DNA from: Methylobacterium platani
GTDB lineage: Bacteria > Pseudomonadota > Alphaproteobacteria > Rhizobiales > Beijerinckiaceae
NCBI RefSeq assembly: GCF_001653715.1
Contig: NZ_LWHQ01000011.1
Coordinates: forward strand, 1-63,525
Length of the DNA: 63,525 bases
Direction: 5' to 3'
The notes beneath the pieces were generated by a model. That model was not told the DNA's origin. It worked only from the letters and a program-made list of their open reading frames with translations, and did not search any database. Both the position numbers and the translations under genes were made by a program. Of this stretch, positions 39,220 through 47,559 are shown in pieces; positions within the stretch are counted from its first letter, which is position 1; every line of letters starts with the position of its first letter.

Positions 39220-40044
39220 TCAGGGCAACGCCAGCACCTCGTTGAGGCGCTCGATCTCCGGCGCCGGCCGGGCGTAGCCGAAGAACGCTGCCGCGCTGTC
39301 GACCGCGGACAGGACCAGGGCGGAGACGTCCCGCTTGTCGCGGCCGATGAGCCGGGCGATGGCGGTGAACTCCATCCGCTCGACGATCCGGAGGTAGAGC
39401 ATGGCCTGGGCCTGCCGGCCGACGTAGGCGACGAGGCGCTGCATCTCCGCCAGCCCATCCACGCGGTCCGCGGTGACGCCCGACGGCCCGGCGGTAGTGT
39501 CGACCGGCGGCTCGAACCGCGGCTCCGGATAGAGGCCCTTCTCGGCCCTGTGCCACAGGTCGTCGAACGCCGCCATGGCGCGGAGCCGGGCCTCGGTGCG
39601 CTCCGCCTGGTCCTTGATGAGGGCGGAATAGCTGGCGAGGGTCACGCGCTGGTCGGCCCGGCCACGGGCGTTGCCGATCCGGATCTCGCGGCTGCCGCCG
39701 GCGGTGCGGCGATCGAACTCGAGGCCGGCGTCCAGCTCCTTGAAGCTGCGCGCCTGGGCGGCATCGGCCTGGGCGAGGGCGAGCTCCCGCTTGAGGGCGG
39801 AGCGCAGGCGCCGGGCGAGGTTCTGGCCGGAGCTGGCCGACAGGTGCTCGGCGTGCTCGTCCGCCTTGTCCGCCTCCTCCTCGAGCGGGCCGATGCGGCC
39901 ACGCACGAGATCCGCCTGGGCGACGGCGCCCGCCTCCTCGAGGCGCTGGGCGCTTTCCCGCAGGTTGCCGGCTTCCTTGCGCAGCAGGTCGCGACGGTCA
40001 ATGGTCGCGCGGTAGGTCTCGAAGACCTTGTCGTCGAACGGCAT
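39220..40044 (-). CDS. Coiled-coil protein coupled to replication genes
   Basis: A 274-residue protein with heptad-rich helices over about 5-75 (RDLLRKEAGNLRESAQRLEEAG). A C-terminal helical domain (RIVERMEFTAIARLIGRDKRDVSALVLSAVDSAAAFFG) reads like a helix-turn-helix. It follows the helicase gene by 23 bases. A helicase loader or replication accessory is possible; inference from context. Confidence 0.6.
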   Translation of the reverse strand: MPFDDKVFETYRATIDRRDLLRKEAGNLRESAQRLEEAGAVAQADLVRGRIGPLEEEADKADEHAEHLSASSGQNLARRLRSALKRELALAQADAAQARSFKELDAGLEFDRRTAGGSREIRIGNARGRADQRVTLASYSALIKDQAERTEARLRAMAAFDDLWHRAEKGLYPEPRFEPPVDTTAGPSGVTADRVDGLAEMQRLVAYVGRQAQAMLYLRIVERMEFTAIARLIGRDKRDVSALVLSAVDSAAAFFGYARPAPEIERLNEVLALP

Positions 40045-40067
40045 GGGATACGCACTCACGCTGTGGA

Positions 40068-41819
40068 TCACTCGGCAGAACGGGCGGGCAACCAGCAATA
40101 ATATTGGTCGCCCGTCTTGGCGTAGGCCGCCCACCCTCCGTCCCTCAGATTGTTCATGCCCTCCGAGAACTTGGTCTTGAGGGCGTTATCCGAGAGCATC
40201 GGGTAGCAATTGTCTTTGAAAGCCTCGACGCAGACCTCGAGGGGGATCACCTTGGCGCCAGCGGAGAGCCGCGGGTTCGCCTTCCGGACCTCCTCGCTGG
40301 GGTCCTGGCCCTTGCTGATCAGCAGGGCCTGCAGCACGTCGAGCACCTGCTGTCCGAGCTTGGACGGCTTGAAGTTGCGGACGCGCTCCTGGGCCTCCTC
40401 CGGCATGATCGGCTTGGGCGGCGGGGTGTTCGTGAAGCGGGTGTAATCGGCGATGAACCCGACCTCGACCCAGCCCGAGCCGCCGTGCCGGTTCTTCCCG
40501 ATGATCAGCTCGGCGACGCCGGCGGCCAGCGCCATGGCGCGTTCCCACTTCGCATAGGCCTCCGGGTTGTTCTTCGGTGCCCGGTCCTTGAGGTAATACT
40601 CCTCCCGGTACACAAAGATCACGCTGTCGGCGTCCTGCTCGATGCTGCCGCTCTCGCGCAGATCGGACAGCATCGGGCGCTTGTCGTCGCGCTCCTCGAC
40701 TTTGCGCGAGAGCTGGGACAGCGCAATGATCGGGACCCCCAGCTCCTTCGCCAGCGCCTTGAGCCCGGTCGTGATCTCGGTCACCTCCTGCACGCGGTTG
40801 TCGCCGCGGCTCTTGGTGCCCTGCATCAGCTGCAGGTAATCGACCACGAGGAGGCGCAGGCCCTTGCGGCGCTTGAGGTGCCGAGCCCGCATGGCGACCT
40901 GGGCGATCGACAGCGCGCCGGTCTCGTCGATGTCCAGGGGGAGCTTCCGCAGCGCGCGCTCCGCCTCGAAGTACCGCTCCATCTCGTCGCGGCTGGCCTT
41001 GCCCTGCCGGAGCTTCCAATACTCGATGTCGGCGAGGCTCGAGATAATGCGGTTCTTGAGCTGCCGCTTGCCCATCTCGAGGGAGAAGAACCCGACCACC
41101 CCCGGGTCCTCGCCGCGATCCATCCGCAGCTTCGCGTCGACCGCGGCGTGGTAGGCGATGTGGGTTGCGAGGGCGGTCTTGCCGCTCCCCGGCCGGCCCG
41201 CCAGGATGATCAGGTCGGACGACTGCAGGCCTCCGAGCTTGTCGTCCAGGCCCTCGAGCGCCGTCGACACCCCGGTCATGGCGCCGCCGTTCTGGTAGGC
41301 CTCGTAGACGTCCCGGCTGTCGATGGAGCCGAAGTCGACGAAGCCCTCGTCGTCCGGCGAGATCGTCGGGCGGACCTGCTCGATCCGCTTCTCGAGCTTC
41401 GCGAACAGCGCCTCGACGGTCTCCTCCACCGGCATGTCGTAGGCGAGGCCCGAGATGTCGCCGGTGAGGCTGATGATCATCCGCCGGGCCGCGAGCGCCC
41501 GCACCGTGCGAGCGTAGCTCGGTGCGTTCACGATGGTGGTTGCCTCCGCCACGAGCCGGGCGAGGTACTGGCTGACGGTGAGCCCGCCGAGATCGGCGTC
41601 GCCCAGGTAGGTCTTGAGCGTGATCGGGGTGGCGGCCTCCCCTTTCTCGATGATCGCCGACATCACTGTCCAGATCTGGCGGTGGATCTCCTCGGCGAAG
41701 TGGTCGGCCGACACGATGTTGGCGACCTTCGGATAGATGTTGTTGTGCAGCAGGACGGCCCCGAGGAGGGCCTGCTCGCTCTCGAGGTTGATCGGGAGGG
41801 CGCGGACGTGTTCGGTCAT
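40068..41819 (-). CDS. DnaB-type replicative helicase with extra C-terminal domain
   Basis: A 583-residue helicase. The N-terminal DnaB domain (LESEQALLGAVLLHNNIYPKVA) is at 12-115. The RecA-like core has Walker A GRPGSGKT at 208-215, LRLLVVDYLQLMQGTKSRGDN near 325-345 and an arginine-finger/KNRHG region near 450. After the normal end at about 460, another 120 residues follow (from NTPPPKPIMPEEAQERV), with helices that could form a winged-helix domain (VCVEAFKDNCYPMLSDNALKTKFSEGMNNL). It unwinds DNA at the fork. The tail may bind a phage-specific partner. Confidence 0.93.
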   Translation of the reverse strand: MTEHVRALPINLESEQALLGAVLLHNNIYPKVANIVSADHFAEEIHRQIWTVMSAIIEKGEAATPITLKTYLGDADLGGLTVSQYLARLVAEATTIVNAPSYARTVRALAARRMIISLTGDISGLAYDMPVEETVEALFAKLEKRIEQVRPTISPDDEGFVDFGSIDSRDVYEAYQNGGAMTGVSTALEGLDDKLGGLQSSDLIILAGRPGSGKTALATHIAYHAAVDAKLRMDRGEDPGVVGFFSLEMGKRQLKNRIISSLADIEYWKLRQGKASRDEMERYFEAERALRKLPLDIDETGALSIAQVAMRARHLKRRKGLRLLVVDYLQLMQGTKSRGDNRVQEVTEITTGLKALAKELGVPIIALSQLSRKVEERDDKRPMLSDLRESGSIEQDADSVIFVYREEYYLKDRAPKNNPEAYAKWERAMALAAGVAELIIGKNRHGGSGWVEVGFIADYTRFTNTPPPKPIMPEEAQERVRNFKPSKLGQQVLDVLQALLISKGQDPSEEVRKANPRLSAGAKVIPLEVCVEAFKDNCYPMLSDNALKTKFSEGMNNLRDGGWAAYAKTGDQYYCWLPARSAE

Positions 41820-41824
41820 GGTCC

Positions 41825-42997
41825 TCAGGGCCTCACGTCGAGGAACGCTTCAATGAAGAGGGCCGCGACTTCCGGATTGATCGCGTTCCCGTAGGCGCGC
41901 AGGCGTCCCACGCGGCCGGCAAGCCCATGAGCCAGCGGGAATGTGCCGGGTTCAACTGGCCGGGCTTTGCCGTCCCGGCAGAGGATCCAGTCGGCGTCGG
42001 CCCAGAAGCCGGAGACGGGATCTCCGGGACCAGCATCGCCACCTGCTCGTTCAGCGGCCGAGCGTTGTGCTTGTAGAGCGCGTCCCCAGTCCTCGAGCCC
42101 TTGCAGTCCCGGCTCTGCGGCGTGGCCCAGGAGGCGAGTTGCGCCTGCGCTCCCAGATCCGTGATTGCTCCGTCGCTCCCCCTCCCTTTGCGCGCCAGAA
42201 ATGCCTCTGGCGACGAGTTGGTCGGACTGGCAGCCGGCGTCGCCCACGCCGCCAGTTGCGCCGCATCCCGCAGGTTCGCGAACCCCGGCGGCCCGCCGCC
42301 CTCCCGCTTCGGGGCCTCGAGCCGCCGGCGCTCCTGCCGCTCCGGCGAGTTGGCACCCGTCCCATCGTTCGCCTGGGTGGTCGGCCAGTGCGCCAGCACC
42401 ACCGTCTCGCACAGACCCATCGCGCCCGGCCGCGGAGAGACCTCCCCCCGCTTGGCCGCGTCGGTGGCCACGGGCGTCGGCCACGAACCACAGCCTCTGC
42501 CGGATGTGCGGGGCGCCGACGCCCGCAACGCACAGATCGGCAGCCCCGACGGCGTAAGCCTGACCTTCCAAGTCAGAGTGAACAGCGTCGAGCCACGCGA
42601 GGCCGTCCTTGCTCGCAACCTGCTCTCCAAAGACGACTTCAGGACGGCACTGGCGGATGAGGTCGAACCACACAGGCCAGAGGTGGCGCTCGTCGGCGAA
42701 CCCCCCTCGTTTGCCGGCGAGGCTGAAGGGCTGGCAGGGGCAGCTGCCGGTCCAGACCTGCCGGTGGGACCAGCCGGCGAGGTCGAGGGCGTAGTCCCAG
42801 GCGCCGATGCCAGCGAAGAAGTGGCAGCGGTGGAAGCCTCTGAGATCAGCAGGTCGAACATCGACAATTGATCGGGTGTCGACTTCACCGTCCGTGATGA
42901 GCCGCGCCGAGATGAGGTTGCGTAGCCACTGCGCGGCATAGGGATCGATCTCGTTGTAATAGGCCCTGATCTTGGTGGAGGAGGGGAGCGCCATCAT
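41825..42997 (-). CDS. DNA cytosine-5 methyltransferase
   Basis: A 390-residue C5 MTase. Motif I is FAGIGAW (61-67), motif [12 protein letters not shown] with nucleophile Cys88, motif VI appears as [11 protein letters not shown] (EQV in place of the usual ENV), motif VIII is QRLWFVA near 168 and motif X is [19 protein letters not shown] at the end. The middle (about 175-320) is the variable target-recognition region and is Gly/Ala/Arg-rich. It would protect phage DNA from restriction. A second frame stays open for 368 codons across the gene (see findings). Confidence 0.88.
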   Translation of the reverse strand: MMALPSSTKIRAYYNEIDPYAAQWLRNLISARLITDGEVDTRSIVDVRPADLRGFHRCHFFAGIGAWDYALDLAGWSHRQVWTGSCPCQPFSLAGKRGGFADERHLWPVWFDLIRQCRPEVVFGEQVASKDGLAWLDAVHSDLEGQAYAVGAADLCVAGVGAPHIRQRLWFVADARGHRRGQAGGGLSAAGRDGSVRDGGAGALADHPGERWDGCQLAGAAGAPAARGPEAGGRRAAGVREPAGCGATGGVGDAGCQSDQLVARGISGAQREGERRSNHGSGSAGATRLLGHAAEPGLQGLEDWGRALQAQRSAAERAGGDAGPGDPVSGFWADADWILCRDGKARPVEPGTFPLAHGLAGRVGRLRAYGNAINPEVAALFIEAFLDVRP

Positions 42998-43218
42998 TTG
43001 AGCAGCTCCTCGCCGAACCGCTTGTGCTTCCCGCAGAACCAGGCGCGCGGCTTACGCAGGCCGTGCCAGCCGCCGGGGCCGAAGCCGAAGCTGGCAGGGC
43101 GGTCGCAGACCTCGCAGGGGTGATCCTCGTGGACGCGGACGGCGGCGGCCTTCTCAGCCTCCGCCTCCTCCTGCTTGCGAGCCCAGTCGCCCAATGCCTC
43201 GAATTCAATGCCCGCCAT
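42994..43218 (-). CDS. Small zinc-binding protein
   Basis: A 74-residue protein (MAGIEFEALGDWARKQEEAEAEK...; CEVCDRPASFGFGPGGWHGLRKPRAWFCGKHK). Cys-x2-Cys and Cys-x2-His pairs suggest one zinc site. It overlaps the methyltransferase start by four bases, so they are co-translated. Function unknown. Confidence 0.65.
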   Translation of the reverse strand: MAGIEFEALGDWARKQEEAEAEKAAAVRVHEDHPCEVCDRPASFGFGPGGWHGLRKPRAWFCGKHKRFGEELLK

Positions 43219-43595
43219 CAGGCTCGAGCCTCCACGACCTCGAGGCCTGCGGCGCGGGCGCGCTTCAGCATGTCGGTCGTGCCCGGCCCGCCGGTCTGGA
43301 AGCCGATCACCTTCTCCGGCTGGAAGTCGACGTTCAGCGCCGAGATCATCAGCCCGTTGCGGTGCGGGCCGCCACCCTTGCCGCGGAGGACCCAGTTCGG
43401 CGGGAACAGGATACGATCAATCCCGCGCTCCTCCGCCCAGCGGTCGGCCATGTCGTCGGCGCCGAACTGCCGGCGCGGGTCGAGGCCGATCAGCACGAGG
43501 CTGAAGGGCGTGCGCTGGTGGTGCGCGTCGAGGAATGCCCGGCCGCGGGCGTAAAGCACGAAGTCGCGGCCACCGCAGATGAGAACGCGGGTCAT
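43218..43595 (-). CDS. SLOG-domain protein (DUF2493/YspA-like)
   Basis: A 125-residue protein with MTRVLICGGRDF at the N-terminus and VIGFQTGGPGTTDML near the end, the signature of the DUF2493 branch of SLOG (Rossmann-like, nucleotide-ligand binding). Such proteins bind or process nucleotides and are common near phage modification genes. It shares an operon with the DpdA-like and methyltransferase genes. Confidence 0.78.
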   Translation of the reverse strand: MTRVLICGGRDFVLYARGRAFLDAHHQRTPFSLVLIGLDPRRQFGADDMADRWAEERGIDRILFPPNWVLRGKGGGPHRNGLMISALNVDFQPEKVIGFQTGGPGTTDMLKRARAAGLEVVEARA

Positions 43596-43795
43596 GACCG
43601 CGCCTCCGGCTTCTCGCCGCCGGCGCCGGGCCACAGCGTCTTCACCGCCCAGACCTGGTCCTGCAGGTAGGCGAGACGCTCCTCCCAGTTGGTGCGCTGG
43701 ACGATGTGGTTTTCGATCTGCTGGCGTGCCTGCCGGATCTGGGCCTCGAGGGCCCGCAGGACGTCGGTCGCGTCCTTCTCGCTGCGCGGGATCAT
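43592..43795 (-). CDS. Small coiled-coil protein in modification operon
   Basis: A 67-residue helical protein (MIPRSEKDATDVLRALEAQIRQARQQIENHIVQRTNWEERL). Overlaps both neighbours by four bases. Function unknown; its tight coupling suggests it serves the flanking modification genes. Confidence 0.55.
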   Translation of the reverse strand: MIPRSEKDATDVLRALEAQIRQARQQIENHIVQRTNWEERLAYLQDQVWAVKTLWPGAGGEKPEARS

Positions 43796-44568
43796 GCGGC
43801 GGCTCCGATGCTGAGGAGGGGGATCTGCCAGGGCTCGAAGGCGCGGCCGGCGGCGGCCATGACGCGCTCGACGAACCGCTTGGCCTCGAGCGGGTCGTTG
43901 CCGTTCCGACCCTGCTTCCGGGCGGAGTAGCTCCACGCCATGCTGTCGGCGCTGTGGAGCATCTCCCGGACGCCCGGGTGCATCAGGGAGGTGAGCTTCA
44001 CGCCGAAGCCATGGAGCCGGAGGTCGGGCCGCCGGCGCTTGATGGCCGAGAGGACCGCGACCACCTGCTCGGGTCGCCCGTTGCGCTTGCAGACCGAGCC
44101 GACGCCGACCCAGTGGCCGGGCTCGAGCCGGTCGCCGTAGGCCTCGAGGTGGGCGACGTAGTCCTGGGGGGCGAACCCCTGCAGCACGGGCAGGATCGGG
44201 AACGGCAGCCGCTCCACCATCAGGGCATCGTACCGCTCGATGGTGAGGCTCTGATGCTCGGCGACCGTCAGGCCCGTGCGCGCGAGCATGAAGCTCTCGC
44301 ACATGAAGTCCTGGGCGACAGCAGCCGTGATCCTGACGACGCCGGCGGCGTGGAGGCGCCGCAGCTCGCGAGCGTATTCCTCGACCCCGTGCCTATAGCG
44401 GCCGAACCGTTCCAGCTCGGTGAAAGCGCCGCTGTCGATGACGACGTCCGGGCAGGTAATGGGCTTCAGCCGGCCGCGCAGCCGGTTGATGCTGATGAAC
44501 GCCCGCTGGAAGGTGCAGGCGTTCCCAGGCTGGTGGATCCCCGGGTAGAAGGCGAGGTCGGCGCTCAT
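43792..44568 (-). CDS. DpdA-like 7-deazaguanine DNA transglycosylase
   Basis: A 258-residue TIM-barrel protein resembling the phage DpdA branch of tRNA-guanine transglycosylases. It has DVVIDSGAFTELERFGRY (Asp45), ITAAVAQDFMCE (Asp87), the substrate-pocket PVLQGF (127-132), GVGSVCKRNGRPEQV and a C-terminal MAWSYSARKQGRNGND. TGT enzymes exchange guanine for a deazaguanine base. DpdA does so in DNA, which blocks restriction. No queuosine-type precursor gene (FolE, QueD, QueE, QueC) was seen here, so preQ0-like substrate would come from the host. Family call is by motif reading. Confidence 0.78.
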   Translation of the reverse strand: MSADLAFYPGIHQPGNACTFQRAFISINRLRGRLKPITCPDVVIDSGAFTELERFGRYRHGVEEYARELRRLHAAGVVRITAAVAQDFMCESFMLARTGLTVAEHQSLTIERYDALMVERLPFPILPVLQGFAPQDYVAHLEAYGDRLEPGHWVGVGSVCKRNGRPEQVVAVLSAIKRRRPDLRLHGFGVKLTSLMHPGVREMLHSADSMAWSYSARKQGRNGNDPLEAKRFVERVMAAAGRAFEPWQIPLLSIGAAA

Positions 44569-45482
44569 GCGGCCTCCCTCTTGGCGTCGGGGAGGAGGCC
44601 CTCGGACCGGAGCTTCGACATCACCACCGTGACGATCTTCGGCTCCATCTCGAGGAGCTCGGCGATCTGGCGGCGCGACATCTCCGGGTTGGCGAGGGCC
44701 GCCTGCAGGATCGCGTCGCGCTTCGACCGGGGCCTGGACAGCAGCGCCAGAGCGCCCTTCCGGACCAGCAGGTCGATGAACCACTCCTTCGAGGGCTCGA
44801 GCTTCGGGAGGTTGATCGCCGCCGGGTTGGTGACGATGAACCGCGCCAGCTCGAGGTCGGAGATCAGGACCCGGGCCTCGCCGGCGCCGGTGCCGGGCTC
44901 CGGGATCAGGAGGCCGCGCTTGACCCAGCCGCACGGTGTCGCCGGGCAGACGCCGAGCAGGCGCGCCACGTCGCCCGTGGTGTGGAGCTCGCTCTCGGTT
45001 CGGTCGATCTCGCCCGAGGACCGGGCCGTCTTGACCGCCGACGGTGTGCGCCGGTAGCCGCGCTCTGCCATGAGCCGGGAGATGTGCTTGTTCGAGGCCT
45101 GCGCGTTCTGGCGCAGGATCTCGATCTCCTCCTCCGACCAGGGGGTGATGTTGAGCAGGGTCCGGGCGCCGATCTTGAGCGCGCGGCGGCTCACGTAGGT
45201 GCGCGAGACGCCGTACTGCCGGACGAGCTTGTCGATGGCGCCGCTGCCCTTCGGCTGCTGGTAGGCGGCGCGGATCGCGTCGTCGATCAGCCCCGAGGAT
45301 ACCCGGAGGGTCTTGCCGCCACGCGGGATAGCCGAGCGGAGACCGAGCAGCTGCGCCTTGTCTTGGATCGCAACGAGGGGGCGCGCCAATCGCTCGGCGC
45401 ACCAGGGCCCGCCCTTCTGCGGGTAGTTCTTCCGGAGGAACGCGACCTCCGGATCGGTCCAGATCCGGCGCGGCGTACCCAT
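44565..45482 (-). CDS. Multi-HTH DNA-binding regulator
   Basis: A 305-residue protein with at least three helix-turn-helix-like parts. There is a SANT/GcrA-like start (RRIWTDPEVAFLRKNYPQKGGPWCAERL), a second WSEEEIEILRQNAQASNKHIS repeat near 115, a MerR-like segment (TTGDVARLLGVCPATPCGWVKRGLL) near 170-195 and a C-terminal (MSRRQIAELLEMEPKIVTVVMSKLRSEG). Likely a transcription or replication regulator. It overlaps both neighbours by up to four bases. Confidence 0.68.
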   Translation of the reverse strand: MGTPRRIWTDPEVAFLRKNYPQKGGPWCAERLARPLVAIQDKAQLLGLRSAIPRGGKTLRVSSGLIDDAIRAAYQQPKGSGAIDKLVRQYGVSRTYVSRRALKIGARTLLNITPWSEEEIEILRQNAQASNKHISRLMAERGYRRTPSAVKTARSSGEIDRTESELHTTGDVARLLGVCPATPCGWVKRGLLIPEPGTGAGEARVLISDLELARFIVTNPAAINLPKLEPSKEWFIDLLVRKGALALLSRPRSKRDAILQAALANPEMSRRQIAELLEMEPKIVTVVMSKLRSEGLLPDAKREAA

Positions 45483-46702
45483 CACGCCGGCTCCTGCCGC
45501 TGCAGGCGGATACCGTAGCCCTTGCCGTCGTAGACCTCGACGCCGATGGCTTTCAGCTCGCTCTTCCAGCGGGCGAGCATCAGGCCGAAGGTCTCCTCGC
45601 GCGCGACCTTGGCGATCCCCTGGATCAGGGGGTGGCCGTAGAGCCGGCCATCGGCAAGCCGCTCGCACACGTCGAGGACGATGGACGAGCAGCCGCCCCA
45701 GACCCCGGTAGGGCCGGTAACGGTCTTGGCCTTCCGGTCGACAAGGAGGATCGGCAGGCCGACCTCGCTCTCGGTCGGCACGACCGCCCGGGTGACCGGC
45801 GCCGGCGGCGCGGCCGGCTCCGGGGTCTTCTCGAGCTTCGGGGCGACGCGCCGGGCGAGCCCCGCCGGCGTGGTCTTGGGCTTCGGCTGCGCCTTGGCGG
45901 CGACGCGCTTCGCGGCCTCAGCGATACGCTCGATCTGCCTCTCGCTGCTGCGGGTGGAGACGGGGGCCGGCTCGTCCGTCAGCTCGTCGGCCAGCTCCAT
46001 CTGGGTCGGGGCCTGGACCTCGAGGACGTCACCGGCGGGGGTGTGGACGAACACGCCCGTCCGGTCCGGGGTCGACCCGAGGTCCACCCCAACGATCAAC
46101 TCCGGCGCCGGGGCGGGATCATCGGAAGTCGTTAACTCCTCCCCCGCCCTCGACGTCGGCACGACTTCCTCACCTTGAGCCGGTTCTTGCGTCGCCCCAT
46201 CCTCCACCGGCTGATCAGGTGAGGCTTTCCCGGCACTCTCGGGCAGCCCGTCGTGTGGGGCGCTGGCTGAGTAGCGGAGGGGGGCAGCTTGGTCCGCCGC
46301 GGGCTGGCGGCAGAGATCTCCTTGAGCGGCTCGGCGGTCGCCCTCGGCGCGCGCCTTGCGCAGGATCTTCTTCGGGGTGCCGATGTCGACGCCGGCCCGC
46401 CGGGCGATAGCAACGAGCGGCAGGTCCGTCGTCGCGTAGAGGTCAAGCACCATGCCGCGGCGCTCCTCGCGGGAGCCGGGCGCCGCGGCGGCGGGGACGA
46501 TCTCCGCACCGGCCGTGGCGATGCTGTCGGCCAGATCCGCGATCCGCTGGCGCAGCTGCACGTCGCCGGTCTGCAGGGCGGTACTCTCGACCAGGTCGCG
46601 GGAGATCTGGGTTAGCCGGGTGGTGACGTGGAGCAGCTCGCCTACGGTGGCGAGGAGCGCGCTGGCGAGCGCGGACGGGGAAGCGTTCGGGTGCTGGGAC
46701 AC
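45482..46702 (-). CDS. Large regulator-like protein with disordered middle
   Basis: A 406-residue protein. An N-terminal helical part and an HTH (LPLVAIARRAGVDIGTPKKILRKARAEG, about 95-122) are followed by a long Pro/Glu/Ala-rich linker with VGVDLGSTPDRTGVF near 202. The C-terminal ~70 residues (SIVLDVCERLADGRLYGHPLIQGIAKVAREETFGLML...YGIRLQRQEPA) look like a winged helix. No family recognised. Possibly a transcription factor; a late-gene activator is one option. Confidence 0.6.
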   Translation of the reverse strand: MSQHPNASPSALASALLATVGELLHVTTRLTQISRDLVESTALQTGDVQLRQRIADLADSIATAGAEIVPAAAAPGSREERRGMVLDLYATTDLPLVAIARRAGVDIGTPKKILRKARAEGDRRAAQGDLCRQPAADQAAPLRYSASAPHDGLPESAGKASPDQPVEDGATQEPAQGEEVVPTSRAGEELTTSDDPAPAPELIVGVDLGSTPDRTGVFVHTPAGDVLEVQAPTQMELADELTDEPAPVSTRSSERQIERIAEAAKRVAAKAQPKPKTTPAGLARRVAPKLEKTPEPAAPPAPVTRAVVPTESEVGLPILLVDRKAKTVTGPTGVWGGCSSIVLDVCERLADGRLYGHPLIQGIAKVAREETFGLMLARWKSELKAIGVEVYDGKGYGIRLQRQEPA

Positions 46703-46768
46703 CGCGGCCTCATATGGTTCAGGGGGAAGGGGAGGTTGCCCGGCGATCCCGGCCGGGCTCGGGTAGTG

Positions 46769-46788
46769 CCGCCTGCTGGGACAGGCGG
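46769..46788 (-). terminator. Hairpin downstream of the 91-residue gene
   Basis: CCGCCTG (46769-46775) pairs with CAGGCGG (46782-46788) over six bases, just past the stop at 46797 on minus. No T run. May separate this gene from the regulator gene below. Confidence 0.45.
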
Positions 46789-46796
46789 GTCGAATG

Positions 46797-47072
46797 TCAG
46801 GCGACCGGATCGTAGGTCGCAGCGAAGATGTCCGGCTTGCAGGGGTAAAGCTCGCCCTTCACGCCGCGGATGATCCAATCCCCGGGCTGGGCGATCATCC
46901 TGCCTTCGAGTGTGAAGACGTGGACCGTGTCATCAATCCGGATGATGCCGCCGGGGACCAGCGGGTCCAACTCGTTCGCTGCCTTGATCCAGTCAGGCGC
47001 CCCGCCTTCGATCTCGCGACCTGTCCACCGGACGGCATCGATCTCGACGGGCTTCTTGCGGAACCTTGCCAT
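46797..47072 (-). CDS. Common small phage protein (PGDWIIRGVKGE type)
   Basis: A 91-residue protein: MARFRKKPVEIDAVRWTG at the start and IAQPGDWIIRGVKGELYPC-KPDIFAATYDPVA at the end. This pattern recurs in many phages of Gram-negative hosts; its function is unknown. Four-base overlap with the MucR-like gene. Confidence 0.78.
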   Translation of the reverse strand: MARFRKKPVEIDAVRWTGREIEGGAPDWIKAANELDPLVPGGIIRIDDTVHVFTLEGRMIAQPGDWIIRGVKGELYPCKPDIFAATYDPVA

Positions 47073-47521
47073 CACGCGACCCGCTTCTGCCCGAGACCGC
47101 TGCTCTTGGCGAGCTGCGACCGCTGCTCGCTGTAGGCGGAGCACGTCATCGGATAGTCGGCGGGGAGGCCGAACTTCTGCCGGTAGGTGTCGGGGGTCAG
47201 ACCGTGCTTCGTGAGGTGCCGGGTCAAGGTCTTGTAGGGCTTGCCGTCCACGAAGCTGGTGAGCGCCTCCGGCTTGATTGACTTGCGGATCGCCGCCGGC
47301 GTCTGCTTCTCGACCGCCTCCTCCGCCGGCTCCGCCGCAGACGCAGCGGCAGTCGGGGTGAACCCCCAGAGCGCCTCGATCTCGGTCTTGAAGGTAGCGA
47401 AGACGGTCGGGATCTGCTCGACGGTCAGCGGCTGGTTCTTGACGTACTCGGTGACGAGCGCGGCCACCATGGCGGCGACGGCGGTCTGCTTCTCGATGTC
47501 GTTGAGGGCGGTATCGGACAT
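47072..47521 (-). CDS. MucR/Ros-family transcriptional regulator
   Basis: A 149-residue protein. The C-terminal half carries the Ros/MucR core (AIRKSIKPEALTSFVDGKPYKTL-TRHLTKHGLTPDTYRQKFGLPADYPMTCSAYSEQRSQLAKS, about residues 78-140). The zinc-finger Cys of the usual CLxDG motif is replaced (SFVDG), while the RHLTKH histidines remain, so the finger may be degenerate. MucR proteins are typical of Alphaproteobacteria and bind AT-rich promoters. In a phage it may alter host regulation or act on phage promoters. Confidence 0.85.
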   Translation of the reverse strand: MSDTALNDIEKQTAVAAMVAALVTEYVKNQPLTVEQIPTVFATFKTEIEALWGFTPTAAASAAEPAEEAVEKQTPAAIRKSIKPEALTSFVDGKPYKTLTRHLTKHGLTPDTYRQKFGLPADYPMTCSAYSEQRSQLAKSSGLGQKRVA

Positions 47522-47559
47522 GGTGCTCTCCTGGGATAGAGCGGGGGAGGATGCGGCGA

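Noticed and set aside
43592..45482. Queuosine-pathway genes beside the DpdA-like gene
   Set aside because: None of the neighbours shows FolE, QueC, QueD or QueE motifs; they are a SLOG protein, coiled-coil proteins and HTH regulators.
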